A DNA stretch of 64,000 nt, from assembly GCA_965207045.1 (NCBI GenBank), contig OZ242261.1, positions 744,001-808,000 of the forward strand, given 5' to 3'. Positions within the stretch are counted from its first letter, which is position 1, and every line of letters starts with the position of its first letter. The notes beneath the pieces were generated by a model that was not told where the DNA came from, ran no database searches, and saw only the letters and a program-made list of their open reading frames with translations. This document shows positions 9,656 to 19,037 of this stretch, in pieces. Source of the DNA: G965207045 sp965207045 (GTDB lineage: Bacteria > Pseudomonadota > Alphaproteobacteria > Rickettsiales > Anaplasmataceae). Position numbers and translations under genes: made by a program.

Positions 9656-10031
9656 ATCTCCCTCGTTCCCTTGGGTTTACGAACACAAACCCAGAACTCA
9701 ATTCATCCTCAACATAATCCACAGTAGAACCTAAAATTGAAAATACAGTTTTTGCATCAATAAAAACTTTAACAACTTTATCACTCACTTGTTTACTTAT
9801 CACCTCATCAAACTCATCTTGCACTTTAGCATATTCAACATGATACTTTTTTCCATAACAACCCCTATTATTGAGAACCTTTATCCTTATCCCTAAATAA
9901 TCTCTATTATTCAAAAGAAAAGCAATTCTTTGCAAAGCTTTATTGGTTACAAACACAACTTCACGTCTTTTCTTCTCTTTCTTATTTGAAGAATCATCTA
10001 AAAGAGACTCCATAGAATCAACATAAGCCAT
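9630..10031 (-). CDS. iscA: A-type Fe-S carrier protein (IscA/HesB family)
   Basis: Carries Fe-S clusters from IscU to target enzymes. The frame is open to a TTG at 10,052, but ATG 10,031 is the likelier start, giving 133 residues. An N-terminal extension of about 30 charged residues precedes the core domain. The three conserved cysteines are present: one in NNRGCYGKKYHVEY and two in the C-terminal GRCGCGKSF. The family motif is usually GCSG; here it is GCYG. The gene lies 24 nt after iscU and overlaps hscB. Confidence 0.9.
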   Translation of the reverse strand: MAYVDSMESLLDDSSNKKEKKRREVVFVTNKALQRIAFLLNNRDYLGIRIKVLNNRGCYGKKYHVEYAKVQDEFDEVISKQVSDKVVKVFIDAKTVFSILGSTVDYVEDELSSGFVFVNPRERGRCGCGKSFY

Positions 10032-10055
10032 AAAACAACTTTTTCTTAACAAAAA

Positions 10056-10502
10056 TTAGTCTTCAAAAAAAGCTTCACCATCCTCATTCTTATCATTAGT
10101 AATTTTCTTAATCTTGGACTGTTTAGATTTGTAATCCTTAATGGCAGCTTTTATTGCATCTGCAGCTAGCATAGAACAATGCAATTTCACCGGAGGTAGC
10201 ATCAACTCACGTGCAATTAATTTATTATCACTACCAATTGAAGTTTCAGCTTCCTCTAATGACATACCCTTAGCCAATTCCGTCGCAAGTGAACTGGAAG
10301 CAATTGCTGAACCACAGCCAAAAGTCTTAAATCTAGCATCAATAACTGTTCCAGAATCATCAACTTTTATTTGGAACTTCATAACGTCCCCACAAGCAGG
10401 AGCCCCTACTAAACCGGTCCCAACATTAGGATCATCCTCATTAAAAGATCCAACATTTCTAGGATTTTCATAGTGATCATTTATAATCATATTATAAGAC
10501 AT
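10056..10502 (-). CDS. iscU: Fe-S cluster assembly scaffold IscU
   Basis: The scaffold on which IscS-derived sulfur and iron form a [2Fe-2S] cluster. All three ligand cysteines are present: Cys37 (GAPACGD), Cys63 (FKTFGCGSA) and Cys109 (LHCSMLAAD). The HscA recognition motif LPPVK lies at residues 102-106. The 148-residue protein carries a lysine-rich tail of about 20 residues beyond the usual end. A strong ribosome-binding sequence (GGAGGT) precedes the ATG, 13 nt after iscS. Confidence 0.97.
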   Translation of the reverse strand: MSYNMIINDHYENPRNVGSFNEDDPNVGTGLVGAPACGDVMKFQIKVDDSGTVIDARFKTFGCGSAIASSSLATELAKGMSLEEAETSIGSDNKLIARELMLPPVKLHCSMLAADAIKAAIKDYKSKQSKIKKITNDKNEDGEAFFED

Positions 10503-10515
10503 ACAACCTCCAAAA

Positions 10516-11739
10516 TTAATGACTAATCCACTTAACGGATTTCAAATCTATTCCTTTCTGAACCATCTCCCACAATGGACTCATAGCAAGCAACTTTTTT
10601 ATCTTACTCTTAATAAGCCTCGCTGCAAATATTACTTCATCTCTAGTAGTAAATCTACCAAAACCAAACCTAATTGATGAATGAGCAAGATCTTCATCAA
10701 CCCCCAAAGCGCGCAAAACATAAGAAGGTTCAAGTGAGGCAGATGTACAAGCAGAACCAGAGCTAACAGCAAGTTGTTTTATAGCCATTATTATAGATTC
10801 ACCCTCAACATAAGGAAAGCTTATATTAATATTTCCAGGCCATCTCTTTTCTAAATCACCATTTATTACAACCTCATGTTCACCCGAATTTATTTCTGCT
10901 AAAAATAAATCACGCAATTCGGTAAGACGCATCATCTCATCTTCCATTTCACCTGCACAAATCTCTGCTGCTTTACCAATACCGACTACTAAAGGAGTGG
11001 GTAAAGTCCCAGAACGCATACCTCTTTCTTGACCACCACCATTTATCAAAGGTTTCATCCTAACTCTTGGCCTACGGCGCACATAAAGAGCGCCGATACC
11101 CATAGGGGCATAACATTTATGCCCTGAAATACTCATCAAACTTATGTTCATTTCATCAACATCAATAGGTATCTTTCCATAAGCCTGAGCAGCGTCTGTA
11201 TGAAAGAATACACCATACTTTTTACAAATTTCACCAATCTCTTTTATTGGCTGAATCACACCTATTTCATTATTAACTGCCATAACTGACACAAGATTCG
11301 TCTTATCTGTTATAGATTCTTCAAGTTTATTTAAATCTATCAATCCATTAGCATGAACAGGTAGATAAGTAACTTTTATCCCCATATCTTCCAAATGCCT
11401 ACAACTGTCCAAAACACATTTGTGTTCAGTCACAACTGTAATCATATGGTCTTTCTTTTCTCGGTAAAATTCCATGCAACCCTTAATAGCCAAATTATTA
11501 GACTCAGTTGCACCGGATGTAAATATTATATCCTTAACATTTGCATTTATAAGATCCGCAACCTTTTCCCTGGCATTTTCAACAGCTTCTTCAGCAACCC
11601 AACCAAAAGAATGACTTCGCGAGTGCGCATTACTAAATTGAGAAAAATAAGGCAACATCTCCTTTAACACCCTATCATCAACTTTTGTGGTAGACTGATA
11701 ATCCAAAAAAATCGGATATTTTAGGTCTTTACTATCCAT
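10516..11739 (-). CDS. iscS: Cysteine desulfurase IscS
   Basis: A PLP enzyme that releases sulfur from cysteine as an enzyme-bound persulfide for IscU and other acceptors. The 407-residue protein has the PLP lysine at Lys208 (SISGHKCYAPMG) and the catalytic cysteine at Cys331 within SSGSACTSASLEPSYVLRAL, the long IscS-type loop. The C-terminus (SPLWEMVQKGIDLKSVKW) is typical of alphaproteobacterial and mitochondrial IscS and mediates IscU binding. A GAGGAG ribosome-binding sequence precedes the ATG, 32 nt after the second desulfurase gene. Confidence 0.97.
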   Translation of the reverse strand: MDSKDLKYPIFLDYQSTTKVDDRVLKEMLPYFSQFSNAHSRSHSFGWVAEEAVENAREKVADLINANVKDIIFTSGATESNNLAIKGCMEFYREKKDHMITVVTEHKCVLDSCRHLEDMGIKVTYLPVHANGLIDLNKLEESITDKTNLVSVMAVNNEIGVIQPIKEIGEICKKYGVFFHTDAAQAYGKIPIDVDEMNISLMSISGHKCYAPMGIGALYVRRRPRVRMKPLINGGGQERGMRSGTLPTPLVVGIGKAAEICAGEMEDEMMRLTELRDLFLAEINSGEHEVVINGDLEKRWPGNINISFPYVEGESIIMAIKQLAVSSGSACTSASLEPSYVLRALGVDEDLAHSSIRFGFGRFTTRDEVIFAARLIKSKIKKLLAMSPLWEMVQKGIDLKSVKWISH

Positions 11740-11771
11740 CTGCTAACATCTCCTCTTTTAAAAAGTGCTTC

Positions 11772-12890
11772 TTACATACACCCTAATTTATTATAGACTA
11801 AATTCCAACTATCTACAAATCTATCCACAGCCTTCAAGTTATTACTATAACCAAGACTAACTCGGATTGCTTGACTAATAGTTAATTCGTCAACACCCAT
11901 AGCATATAGTACATGAGACTTTTTTACAACCCCTGAAGAACAAGCTGATCCTTTCCCAACTGATATTCCATTTAAATCAAAATGCATCAATTGCACATCA
12001 TTTGCAACATTTGGCATAGAAATACAACTAGTATTTGGCAAACGTGAACTTTTTTTACTAAAAATACGTACCCATGAACATATAGACAGAATTCTGCTTT
12101 CTATATTATCACGTAAACACTTAACTTCATTCATCTTGCCAAGTAAATTTGGTATTTTTAATGTAACAAATTCAAAAGCAACAATTGAAGCAACATTTTC
12201 AGTTCCACTCCTTAATTTTCTCTCTTGCCCTCCCCCAACCAATAATGGCTTTAATGCTATATTTTTCCTAAAAATTAGTGCCCCAACTCCAGTAGGTCCA
12301 CCAAATTTATGAGAAGAAAAGCTCATCATATCAACTCCAAGTTCTTCAACATTTACGTTTACTTTACCGCAAGCTTGAGCTGCGTCTGTATGAACTAATC
12401 CACCATATTTATTTACTATCCTAGATACTTCAGTAATAGGCTGAATAACTCCAGTTTCATTATTAGCCAACATAATGGAAACCAGAAATCGATCTGTTTC
12501 TAATTTTTTTATTAAATCTTCTAGAACATTTAAATCAATAACACCCTCATTATTAACAGGAACTATAATTGGATTCAAAGCTGAACTTAATACTGAAGAA
12601 TGCTCAATTGCTGAAACGATATGAACATGATTGGAAAAACTATTAAACACCATATTATTTGCTTCAGTACATGAAGAAACAAATAACAAATCATAATTCG
12701 AAGATGTACAAAAAATTTTTATTATATTAGCGCGTGCTGTCTCAATAAAATCGCGAGCGAGACGCCCTTCATAGTGCAAAGAAGATGGATTTGCATAACT
12801 AGCACTAAAAAACTTAGCAATGCCCTCATCTGGTAATGATGTTGCATTATGATCAAAATAAAGTCTATTTTGGGATATATTAAAGCTCAT
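11772..12890 (-). CDS. Second cysteine desulfurase (NifS/IscS-like), coupled to ThiS
   Basis: A class-V aminotransferase-fold PLP enzyme of 372 residues, clearly distinct from the IscS downstream. The PLP lysine is Lys195 (SFSSHKFGGPTG) and the catalytic cysteine is Cys317 (VGKGSACSSGVVKKSHV). Its start overlaps the stop of thiS in an ATGA arrangement, so the two are translationally coupled. It may therefore feed sulfur preferentially to ThiS or a tRNA thiolation route while IscS feeds IscU; this division of labour is inferred. Paired desulfurase genes ahead of iscU are known in Rickettsiales. Confidence 0.92.
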   Translation of the reverse strand: MSFNISQNRLYFDHNATSLPDEGIAKFFSASYANPSSLHYEGRLARDFIETARANIIKIFCTSSNYDLLFVSSCTEANNMVFNSFSNHVHIVSAIEHSSVLSSALNPIIVPVNNEGVIDLNVLEDLIKKLETDRFLVSIMLANNETGVIQPITEVSRIVNKYGGLVHTDAAQACGKVNVNVEELGVDMMSFSSHKFGGPTGVGALIFRKNIALKPLLVGGGQERKLRSGTENVASIVAFEFVTLKIPNLLGKMNEVKCLRDNIESRILSICSWVRIFSKKSSRLPNTSCISMPNVANDVQLMHFDLNGISVGKGSACSSGVVKKSHVLYAMGVDELTISQAIRVSLGYSNNLKAVDRFVDSWNLVYNKLGCM

Positions 12891-13087
12891 CCTCCACCAA
12901 TGAACTCAACACACTCAATAACATCACCATCTTCAATAAGAACTTTTTGATACTTAGACCGAGGAACTATAAAAGAATTTTTTTCTATAGCAACATAATC
13001 CACGTTGCAACCAATCAACCCTACTAACTCAAGAATATTAACATAATGATCAAAAAGCATCTCCTTACCATTAACAGTAACTTTCAT
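12887..13087 (-). CDS. thiS: Sulfur carrier protein ThiS
   Basis: A ubiquitin-fold sulfur carrier of 66 residues that ends in the diagnostic Gly-Gly(-Gly) tail (VEFIGGG). The start MKVTVNGKEM and the IEDGDVIE segment before the tail fit ThiS better than MoaD. Thiocarboxylated ThiS donates sulfur for the thiazole ring of thiamine. Both ends are overlapped by neighbours in ATGA fashion (fliE upstream, desulfurase downstream), so it is read as part of one coupled string. No other thiamine genes are seen in the window. Confidence 0.88.
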   Translation of the reverse strand: MKVTVNGKEMLFDHYVNILELVGLIGCNVDYVAIEKNSFIVPRSKYQKVLIEDGDVIECVEFIGGG

Positions 13088-13356
13088 ATCTGCATTCTGG
13101 TTAGCTCTTGTATCGCTCCCATCAAACTATCACGAATTGCTACCAATATTTTCAAATTAGTATCAGCCATACTAACATCAGTAACTAACTTATGAAGATC
13201 GACCTTATTCACAGTTGATTGATACACTTTTTTATCCACTTTACGTATCTCAGAAACCATAGACTGAAACTCACCTACCAAAGAAGGAGAAGTACTTAAA
13301 GCAGGCCTAACTCCAATCACATTAAGAATAGGTTTGAAATCAACTAATATACTCAT
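13084..13356 (-). CDS. fliE: Flagellar hook-basal body complex protein FliE
   Basis: FliE joins the MS ring to the proximal rod in the flagellar basal body. The 90-residue length is normal. The C-terminal half carries the family pattern: VDLHKLVTDVSMADTNLKI followed by LVAIRDSLMGAIQELTRMQI, ending in the typical RMxI. The ATG directly abuts the stop of flgC (TAAATG), and the stop overlaps the thiS start. The gene is intact and has the usual partner order with flgC, but no flgB is found upstream in this window. Confidence 0.9.
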   Translation of the reverse strand: MSILVDFKPILNVIGVRPALSTSPSLVGEFQSMVSEIRKVDKKVYQSTVNKVDLHKLVTDVSMADTNLKILVAIRDSLMGAIQELTRMQI

Positions 13357-13767
13357 TTATTTTAATATATCCAATGTTTTAGCAATCATAGATTTTGTCA
13401 ATGAAAGAGCACTCAAATTTGCATTATAAGACAGCTGTGCTTCTTGAGAATCAGTATTCTCAATAATATCATTTACATTAGGATACAAAACATATCCCTT
13501 TTCATTTGCAGCAGGATGAGAATGATCCAACTTTATGTTAAATGGGCTGTTGTCCTTATCAACCTTAGTTACCTTAACTAACTCAACGCCGATTTCTCTG
13601 TCCAAAACATTACGAAAGTAAATCCTCTTACGACGATATGGCTCACCACCTGGCACCAAAGCAATTGAATCTTTATTAGCAATATTCTGCGCTATTATAG
13701 CAATACGACTAGACTGTGCACTTAAACCAGATTCCAATATCTTTACAGAGGTAACTAAGTCTACCAT
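13357..13767 (-). CDS. flgC: Flagellar basal-body rod protein FlgC
   Basis: Proximal rod component of the flagellar axial structure. The 136-residue protein has the normal FlgC length and signatures: an N-terminal LSAQSSRIAIIAQNIANKDS, then the GGEPYRRKRIYF segment, GYVLYPNVND in the middle, and a C-terminal amphipathic helix (SYNANLSALSLTKSMIAKTL). It is the first gene of a run that continues without a gap through fliE and thiS into the Isc genes. Upstream is an AT-rich gap holding a decayed fragment, not flgB. Confidence 0.93.
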   Translation of the reverse strand: MVDLVTSVKILESGLSAQSSRIAIIAQNIANKDSIALVPGGEPYRRKRIYFRNVLDREIGVELVKVTKVDKDNSPFNIKLDHSHPAANEKGYVLYPNVNDIIENTDSQEAQLSYNANLSALSLTKSMIAKTLDILK

Positions 13768-14605
13768 TTTATATATAAATGACTGCCAGCCAAGCTAATA
13801 TACACACAATATAGCTCTTGTCAAGGTATATTACAACATAATTTTTAACTCTTTATAAAAACAATAGCAATAATTTTTAGTGTTTAATTTATCTACCTAT
13901 TCATTAGTTAAATGAGTCAAATCTTGTGAATTTACAATCGACACAGCTTTCATCATATTCTTTTTAGAAGAATGATTTAACGCGCTAAAGGCAGACTTTT
14001 GTTGCACCCTTTAAATAAAAAACTAATTCTTTTATAGTCTTGAGAGCATAATTGCTGCTGTGTCGCATAGTTAGTAAATTTAAATACATAAAATATTGTG
14101 TATATAAGATAAAAATATTAATTATAATCGTATATATTTCCCTACGGTAATATTATTTAGAATAAAAACTATACAAAATACACATAATAATTATATGTTA
14201 TATGAAAATTTTGAAGTTATGCTCAGAATAGCAGATTCCCCTTCATGCCTCGCATATAAAAAAACAAATAACATAAGTAAGTTTAAAATACAGTATTTAT
14301 CCTTACATTTCTGGAAATAACTAAAAGTAATGAATAATAAGAAAAATCAAAATATTACACAACAATTGCAACTAATTACTAGCAATGGATAATTATTAGA
14401 TGTTAAATAATAATTATAGATAGGTATAGACAAAAACATGAGCTTAAGCTGGATAAATATTCCAATAAAATTGGAGATTACCTGAAATTATAATAAACAA
14501 GTAGTCCAATGCATCTATGATAATATAAATAAAAAATGATAATGTTGCAATTGCTATTACCTAACTTATAATATTATATAATTAATACATTATATAAAAT
14601 AATAT
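13768..14605. other. Gap of about 840 bp upstream of flgC with a frameshifted remnant
   Basis: No intact gene. The minus strand at 13,897-14,068 reads as a small frameshifted coding fragment: an ATG at 14,068 begins MRHSSNYALKTIKELVFYL, and one base shift later another frame continues QQKSAFSALNHSSKKNMMKA to a stop at 13,897. It does not resemble FlgB. The remainder (about 14,070-14,600) is very AT-rich with no recognisable gene. Confidence 0.4.
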
Positions 14606-15340
14606 ATGGAAAGTAAAAAATATCAAACCTCTGTACTAGATACGGACAAGACATACCAAAAGCAGAAAAAACAACAGAAACCGGCAGATATGTATAAAGC
14701 TTTGTTAGAATCATTTTTTTTAGATAGCGATCAGCTAGAAAAAGTAGATCGAATATTACAGAAAGGATTAAAAATTCACTATACTAATCTCGGACGCATA
14801 CAGGAAAAAAAAGATCTTATTATGAAGACTTCCATGAATGCAGTAACTGAAGGAGACTATGAACAAAAGAAAAGTCTAAAATTAAGAAATCAGGCAGTCA
14901 AAAACTCTAGATACTTTCTCTTCGTACAGCTTTTGCCACTAATACTAGAAATAAGTGAAACCATAGTAACAGAAAGTAATATTTTCCATAGAGACTTGCG
15001 CCGCTTTATGTTAAATCAGTTACTTGCTCCATCTTTAAATAATTACTTAAAATACATAGAGGAATCAACTCCTGAAAGTTGGGAAGAAATCTCAGAAACG
15101 TACAAAATAATAGATGATTTTGCTAATAACTGGAACAAAATATCAGAAAAATATGAATACATAAACGACTTTATTAGTAAAGGTTTTGATGAACTTGCAA
15201 AAAAATGCAAGATTGATAGTTCCGTTACTAAAAACTGTAAAATCTTTTTTAAAGAATTAAGGGATAATTTTCAAACCTATATAATGGAAGAAGCTTCAGC
15301 AAATAAGGTTGGCGAATGTTCTCTTACAAAATTACTTTAG
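14606..15340 (+). CDS. Unrecognised protein
   Basis: A 244-residue protein I cannot assign. It has no signal peptide. The N-terminal 30 residues are Lys/Gln-rich, residues about 98-118 form a hydrophobic helix (FLFVQLLPLILEI), and the rest is predicted helical with many Glu and Lys. After the stop, another frame (15,349-15,480) stays open for 43 codons with protein-like content (RLQRPWPFLDFPDIKFTT), so the original gene may have been longer and lost its C-terminus by frameshift. The small gene at 15,556 has a similar hydrophobic segment and may be a diverged partial copy. Confidence 0.55.
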   Translation: MESKKYQTSVLDTDKTYQKQKKQQKPADMYKALLESFFLDSDQLEKVDRILQKGLKIHYTNLGRIQEKKDLIMKTSMNAVTEGDYEQKKSLKLRNQAVKNSRYFLFVQLLPLILEISETIVTESNIFHRDLRRFMLNQLLAPSLNNYLKYIEESTPESWEEISETYKIIDDFANNWNKISEKYEYINDFISKGFDELAKKCKIDSSVTKNCKIFFKELRDNFQTYIMEEASANKVGECSLTKLL

Positions 15341-15555
15341 ATAAATAATACGCCACCTTTAATTCTGATTCTGAATATAGGTTACAAAGACCTTGGCCGT
15401 TTTTAGATTTTCCGGATATCAAATTTACTACTGATCCTACAGACATTCATTATATTCGTACCCATCCCATAAACAGATAAAATTATAGACTTTACTCTTT
15501 CAGTATATCGTAATACATATATCATTATAATTTATTTGTATAATAATATATATAT

Positions 15556-15828
15556 ATGCAATTCGAATTTCACACTCAACCTGAAGAAGATTACCTCGAA
15601 AAAAAGATATATAGAAAAACTGAGAGAAATAACACATATAGAGAGACATTGAGAAAAATATTAGTCACTCTTATGCATGATGCTAAAAACCACGATCTCA
15701 TTAAGAGTTTCTATCAAACAATAGCAAAAATCCAGGCAGAAATACAAAATAATGCTTATTTCCAAATAATATTAGCAATTTTTCTATCATTTGAAGATGC
15801 TGACGCTAAATTTTGCGAGCAAAATTAA
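15556..15828 (+). CDS. Small unrecognised protein, probably truncated
   Basis: A 90-residue frame with charged N-terminus and a hydrophobic segment near residues 60-75 (NAYFQIILAIFLSFED) that resembles the hydrophobic segment of the gene at 14,606. A second frame (15,813-16,082, 89 codons) overlaps its end and continues without a ribosome-binding site, so the pair could be one gene split by a frameshift near 15,815. No function can be given. Confidence 0.35.
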   Translation: MQFEFHTQPEEDYLEKKIYRKTERNNTYRETLRKILVTLMHDAKNHDLIKSFYQTIAKIQAEIQNNAYFQIILAIFLSFEDADAKFCEQN

Positions 15829-16430
15829 GAACATTAAAAGAATACACGTCAGAACAGCCAAAATTGCATTATATACAAGATATACATTCATTGTATATAG
15901 ATCAACAAAATATGAGGGATTGTTCCCCTCTTCCTGAATGTAATATAGGCGCGCAATGTTACAATTCTCATTACCTAACTAAGTATGCTTTGTTTTGTCT
16001 TACGTTTGTACATATAAATAAAAAATTTCAAGATACTCATACAACTCTGGAAAGTTTTTTTCTTCTTCAACAAATTAATTAATGATTACAAAAACTTGCT
16101 TGACAATATAAGTCACACAAAAGCTTGTGTGATAAAGTAAATAGTATGAAACGGAAAGAGGCACATAATCATTCAAAAGCAACTATACAATAATTTTTGA
16201 GTACGTATGCTAAAATTCATGCTGAAATCGGCAAAGACAAAGAATTGCATAAGCCGAAATGGTTAACTAGTTACCACTACAAGAAATCAGGAAACTGTAC
16301 TAGAATTATAGAAGTAAAGACAGAACAATTACGTGTACCAGTACAAGAAACTGGCTATGTTCCCTAACCACCAATATGATTTGAGTAACAGTTTTTATAA
16401 TAATATGTTATAAGCAAAAGAAACAATTTG
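15829..16430. other. Gap before aconitase with ORF remnants and a small inverted repeat
   Basis: Contains the overlapping frame to 16,082 mentioned above and a further open stretch at 16,194-16,367 on the plus strand (contains YAKIHAEIGKDKELHKPKW) that reads like the end of a protein but has no ATG start. Both look like decayed coding sequence. A TTGACA hexamer (16,100-16,105) is followed by a 7-bp inverted repeat CACACAA/TTGTGTG with a 4-nt centre at 16,114-16,131; this could be an operator or simply a hairpin. Confidence 0.35.
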
Positions 16431-19037
16431 TTACTCAGATTTCAAGCCCAAAAGAACAGATTGCAAAATCCCACCGCTTTTGAAATAGTACATTTCCTCT
16501 TCCGTGTCTATCTGGCAGAGCAATTTTAGCCTTTCTATTGAATTGCTCCTTTTTATATCACAATTAACTATCGCACCTGGGGCAATATTACTACTATCAA
16601 TATTAATTATCTCACTTCCATCTAACCTTAATGTCTTGCGATTTATTCCATTTTGAAACATTAAAGGTATAACTCCCATCCCCACCAAATTAGAACGATG
16701 TATCCTTTCAAAACTCTCTGCAATCACAGCTCTAATACCAAGTAATGCTGTACCTTTTGCAGCCCAATCTCTACTAGAACCAGTACCATATTCCTTCCCA
16801 GCTATTATCACAAGAGGCACTTTTTCCTTTTTGTAAAGCATAGCAGCATCATAAATGGAAATAATTTCACCAGAAGGAATATATTTAGTAAATCCACCCT
16901 CAACATTATCCAGCATCTCATTCCTAATTCTAATATTTGCAAATGTACCACGCATCATAATATTATGGTTTCCTCTTCTTGAACCATAAGAATTAAAGTC
17001 TTTTTGCTGAATTCCAAGACTTAGTAAATATTTACCAGCAGGTGAAGCTATTGATATTGCACCAGCAGGCGAAATATGATCCGTAGTTACACTATCCCCC
17101 AATAAACCAATAATTCTAGCACCTTTGATTGATTTAATAATATTTCCAGTAGATAAAATATTATCAAAATACGGCGGCTTTTGTACGTAACTACTTTCAC
17201 TATCCCATTCATAGAGAACACTATTATCACCACCCAACTCTTGCCACTCATCATCCCCATCAAATATAGCGCTATACTTCTCTGCAAACATTTCAGTAGT
17301 GATAGTTTTGCTAATTATCTCTCTCACCTCTGCATCACTTGGCCAAATATCACGAAGATAAACATTTTTCCCTTCTTTATCTTGGCCAATAGGATCATTC
17401 TGAAGATTAATGTTAACTGAACCAACAAAAGAATAAGCCACTACTAAAGGAGGAGAAGCCAAATAATTTGCCTTAACCTCTGGGTTAATCCTCCCCTCAA
17501 AGTTACGATTGCCAGAAAGTATGGAAGCTACACACAAATTCCCGGATTTTATCTTAGCAGATACCTCTTCTGGTAAAGGACCTGAGTTCCCTATACAGGT
17601 TGTACAACCATATCCGACCAAATTAAAACCAGCTTCGTCTAACGATTTTTGTAAACCAGACTTCTTTAAATATTCAGTAACAACTTTCGAACCCGGAGCA
17701 AGTGATGTTTTTACCCATGGCTTTACTTCTAACCCATACTCTAAAGCCTTTTTAGCAAGTAAACCCGCAGCTATCATAACTGATGGATTTGAGGTATTTG
17801 TGCAGCTCGTAATAGCAGCAATAACTATTGAACCATCTTGTACAGAATTGTTATCCTTGATATTTACTCCAGGAAATAAAGATATAAAACTCTGCCTTAA
17901 ATTTGCTAAAGTAGTCTTATCCTGTGGACGCTTTGGTCCAGCAAGAGTAGATTGAATTTTACCCAAATCAATTTCTATAAAATCAGTAAATTCAGGTGCA
18001 TCACTCCTCCATAGACCTTGTATTTTCGCATATTGTTCAACCAATTCTGTATTATCCCTTCCAGTTAACCTAAGATAATCTATAGTTTTTTTATCAATGG
18101 GAAAAAATCCACAAGTTGCACCATATTCAGGTGCCATATTTGCAATCGTAGCCCTATCTGATAATACCAAATTATCCAAACCATCACCATAAAATTCAAC
18201 AAATCTTCCTACTACCCCAATACCACGAAGAGTACTTGTTATATTTAAAACAAGATCAGTTGCAGTTACACCTTCTCTGAGTTTGCCTTTCAATTTTACA
18301 CCAAAAACTTCTGGTACCAACATTACAATGGGCTGGCCCAACATAACAGACTCTGCTTCAATTCCCCCTACTCCCCAGCCAAGAACAGATAATCCATTAA
18401 CCATGGTTGTGTGACTATCAGTGCCAACTACTGTATCTGGATACACAAATAAATTACCTTTATCAATTTCTTTTGCCCACACAACTCTTGATAGATATTC
18501 AAGATTAACTTGATGGCAAATACCCATTCCAGGCGGTACTACACGAAAATTATCAAACGCACTCTGCCCCCACTTAAGAAATTTATACCTCTCAAAATTC
18601 CTTTTCATTTCCAAGGCAGTATTATACTTAAATACACCTCTCTCACCAAACTTATCCACCTGCACAGAATGGTCAATTATTAAATCAACAGGAATCAGCG
18701 GGTTTATTTTCGTAGGATCAATACCAAAGTGAATTGCAGCATCCCGCATCACAGCCAAATCAACCAAAGCTGGAACACCTGTAAAATCCTGCATTAAAAC
18801 TCTTGTCGGATGAAAATGTATAGTCTGATTCTCTCTTTTTATTACTGAGTTTATTACTGATTTTAAGTCATCAAAAACAGAAGAATTACTATTACGCACT
18901 ATGTTTTCTACTAATACTCTTTTTGATATGGGTAATCTTTTCAAATCTAAACTTAAATATTTGCCAATTTTGTCTAAGCTATAATAAGTATAATCTTTAC
19001 CACCCAATGCAATATTCTGTCTAAACTCTTCCTTCAT
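16431..19037 (-). CDS. acnA: Aconitate hydratase A
   Basis: The TCA-cycle enzyme interconverting citrate and isocitrate with a 4Fe-4S cluster. The 868-residue protein matches the AcnA/IRP family in length and order. The three cluster cysteines are visible in AAITSCTNTSNPSVMIAAG and in GYGCTTCIGNSGPLPEEV. Substrate motifs include VGTDSHTTMVNGL near residue 200 and YGTGSSRDWAAKGT and ESFERIHRSNLVGMGVIPL in the swivelling C-terminal domain. It stands alone with long gaps on both sides. Its cluster would be supplied by the Isc operon upstream. Confidence 0.97.
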   Translation of the reverse strand: MKEEFRQNIALGGKDYTYYSLDKIGKYLSLDLKRLPISKRVLVENIVRNSNSSVFDDLKSVINSVIKRENQTIHFHPTRVLMQDFTGVPALVDLAVMRDAAIHFGIDPTKINPLIPVDLIIDHSVQVDKFGERGVFKYNTALEMKRNFERYKFLKWGQSAFDNFRVVPPGMGICHQVNLEYLSRVVWAKEIDKGNLFVYPDTVVGTDSHTTMVNGLSVLGWGVGGIEAESVMLGQPIVMLVPEVFGVKLKGKLREGVTATDLVLNITSTLRGIGVVGRFVEFYGDGLDNLVLSDRATIANMAPEYGATCGFFPIDKKTIDYLRLTGRDNTELVEQYAKIQGLWRSDAPEFTDFIEIDLGKIQSTLAGPKRPQDKTTLANLRQSFISLFPGVNIKDNNSVQDGSIVIAAITSCTNTSNPSVMIAAGLLAKKALEYGLEVKPWVKTSLAPGSKVVTEYLKKSGLQKSLDEAGFNLVGYGCTTCIGNSGPLPEEVSAKIKSGNLCVASILSGNRNFEGRINPEVKANYLASPPLVVAYSFVGSVNINLQNDPIGQDKEGKNVYLRDIWPSDAEVREIISKTITTEMFAEKYSAIFDGDDEWQELGGDNSVLYEWDSESSYVQKPPYFDNILSTGNIIKSIKGARIIGLLGDSVTTDHISPAGAISIASPAGKYLLSLGIQQKDFNSYGSRRGNHNIMMRGTFANIRIRNEMLDNVEGGFTKYIPSGEIISIYDAAMLYKKEKVPLVIIAGKEYGTGSSRDWAAKGTALLGIRAVIAESFERIHRSNLVGMGVIPLMFQNGINRKTLRLDGSEIINIDSSNIAPGAIVNCDIKRSNSIERLKLLCQIDTEEEMYYFKSGGILQSVLLGLKSE

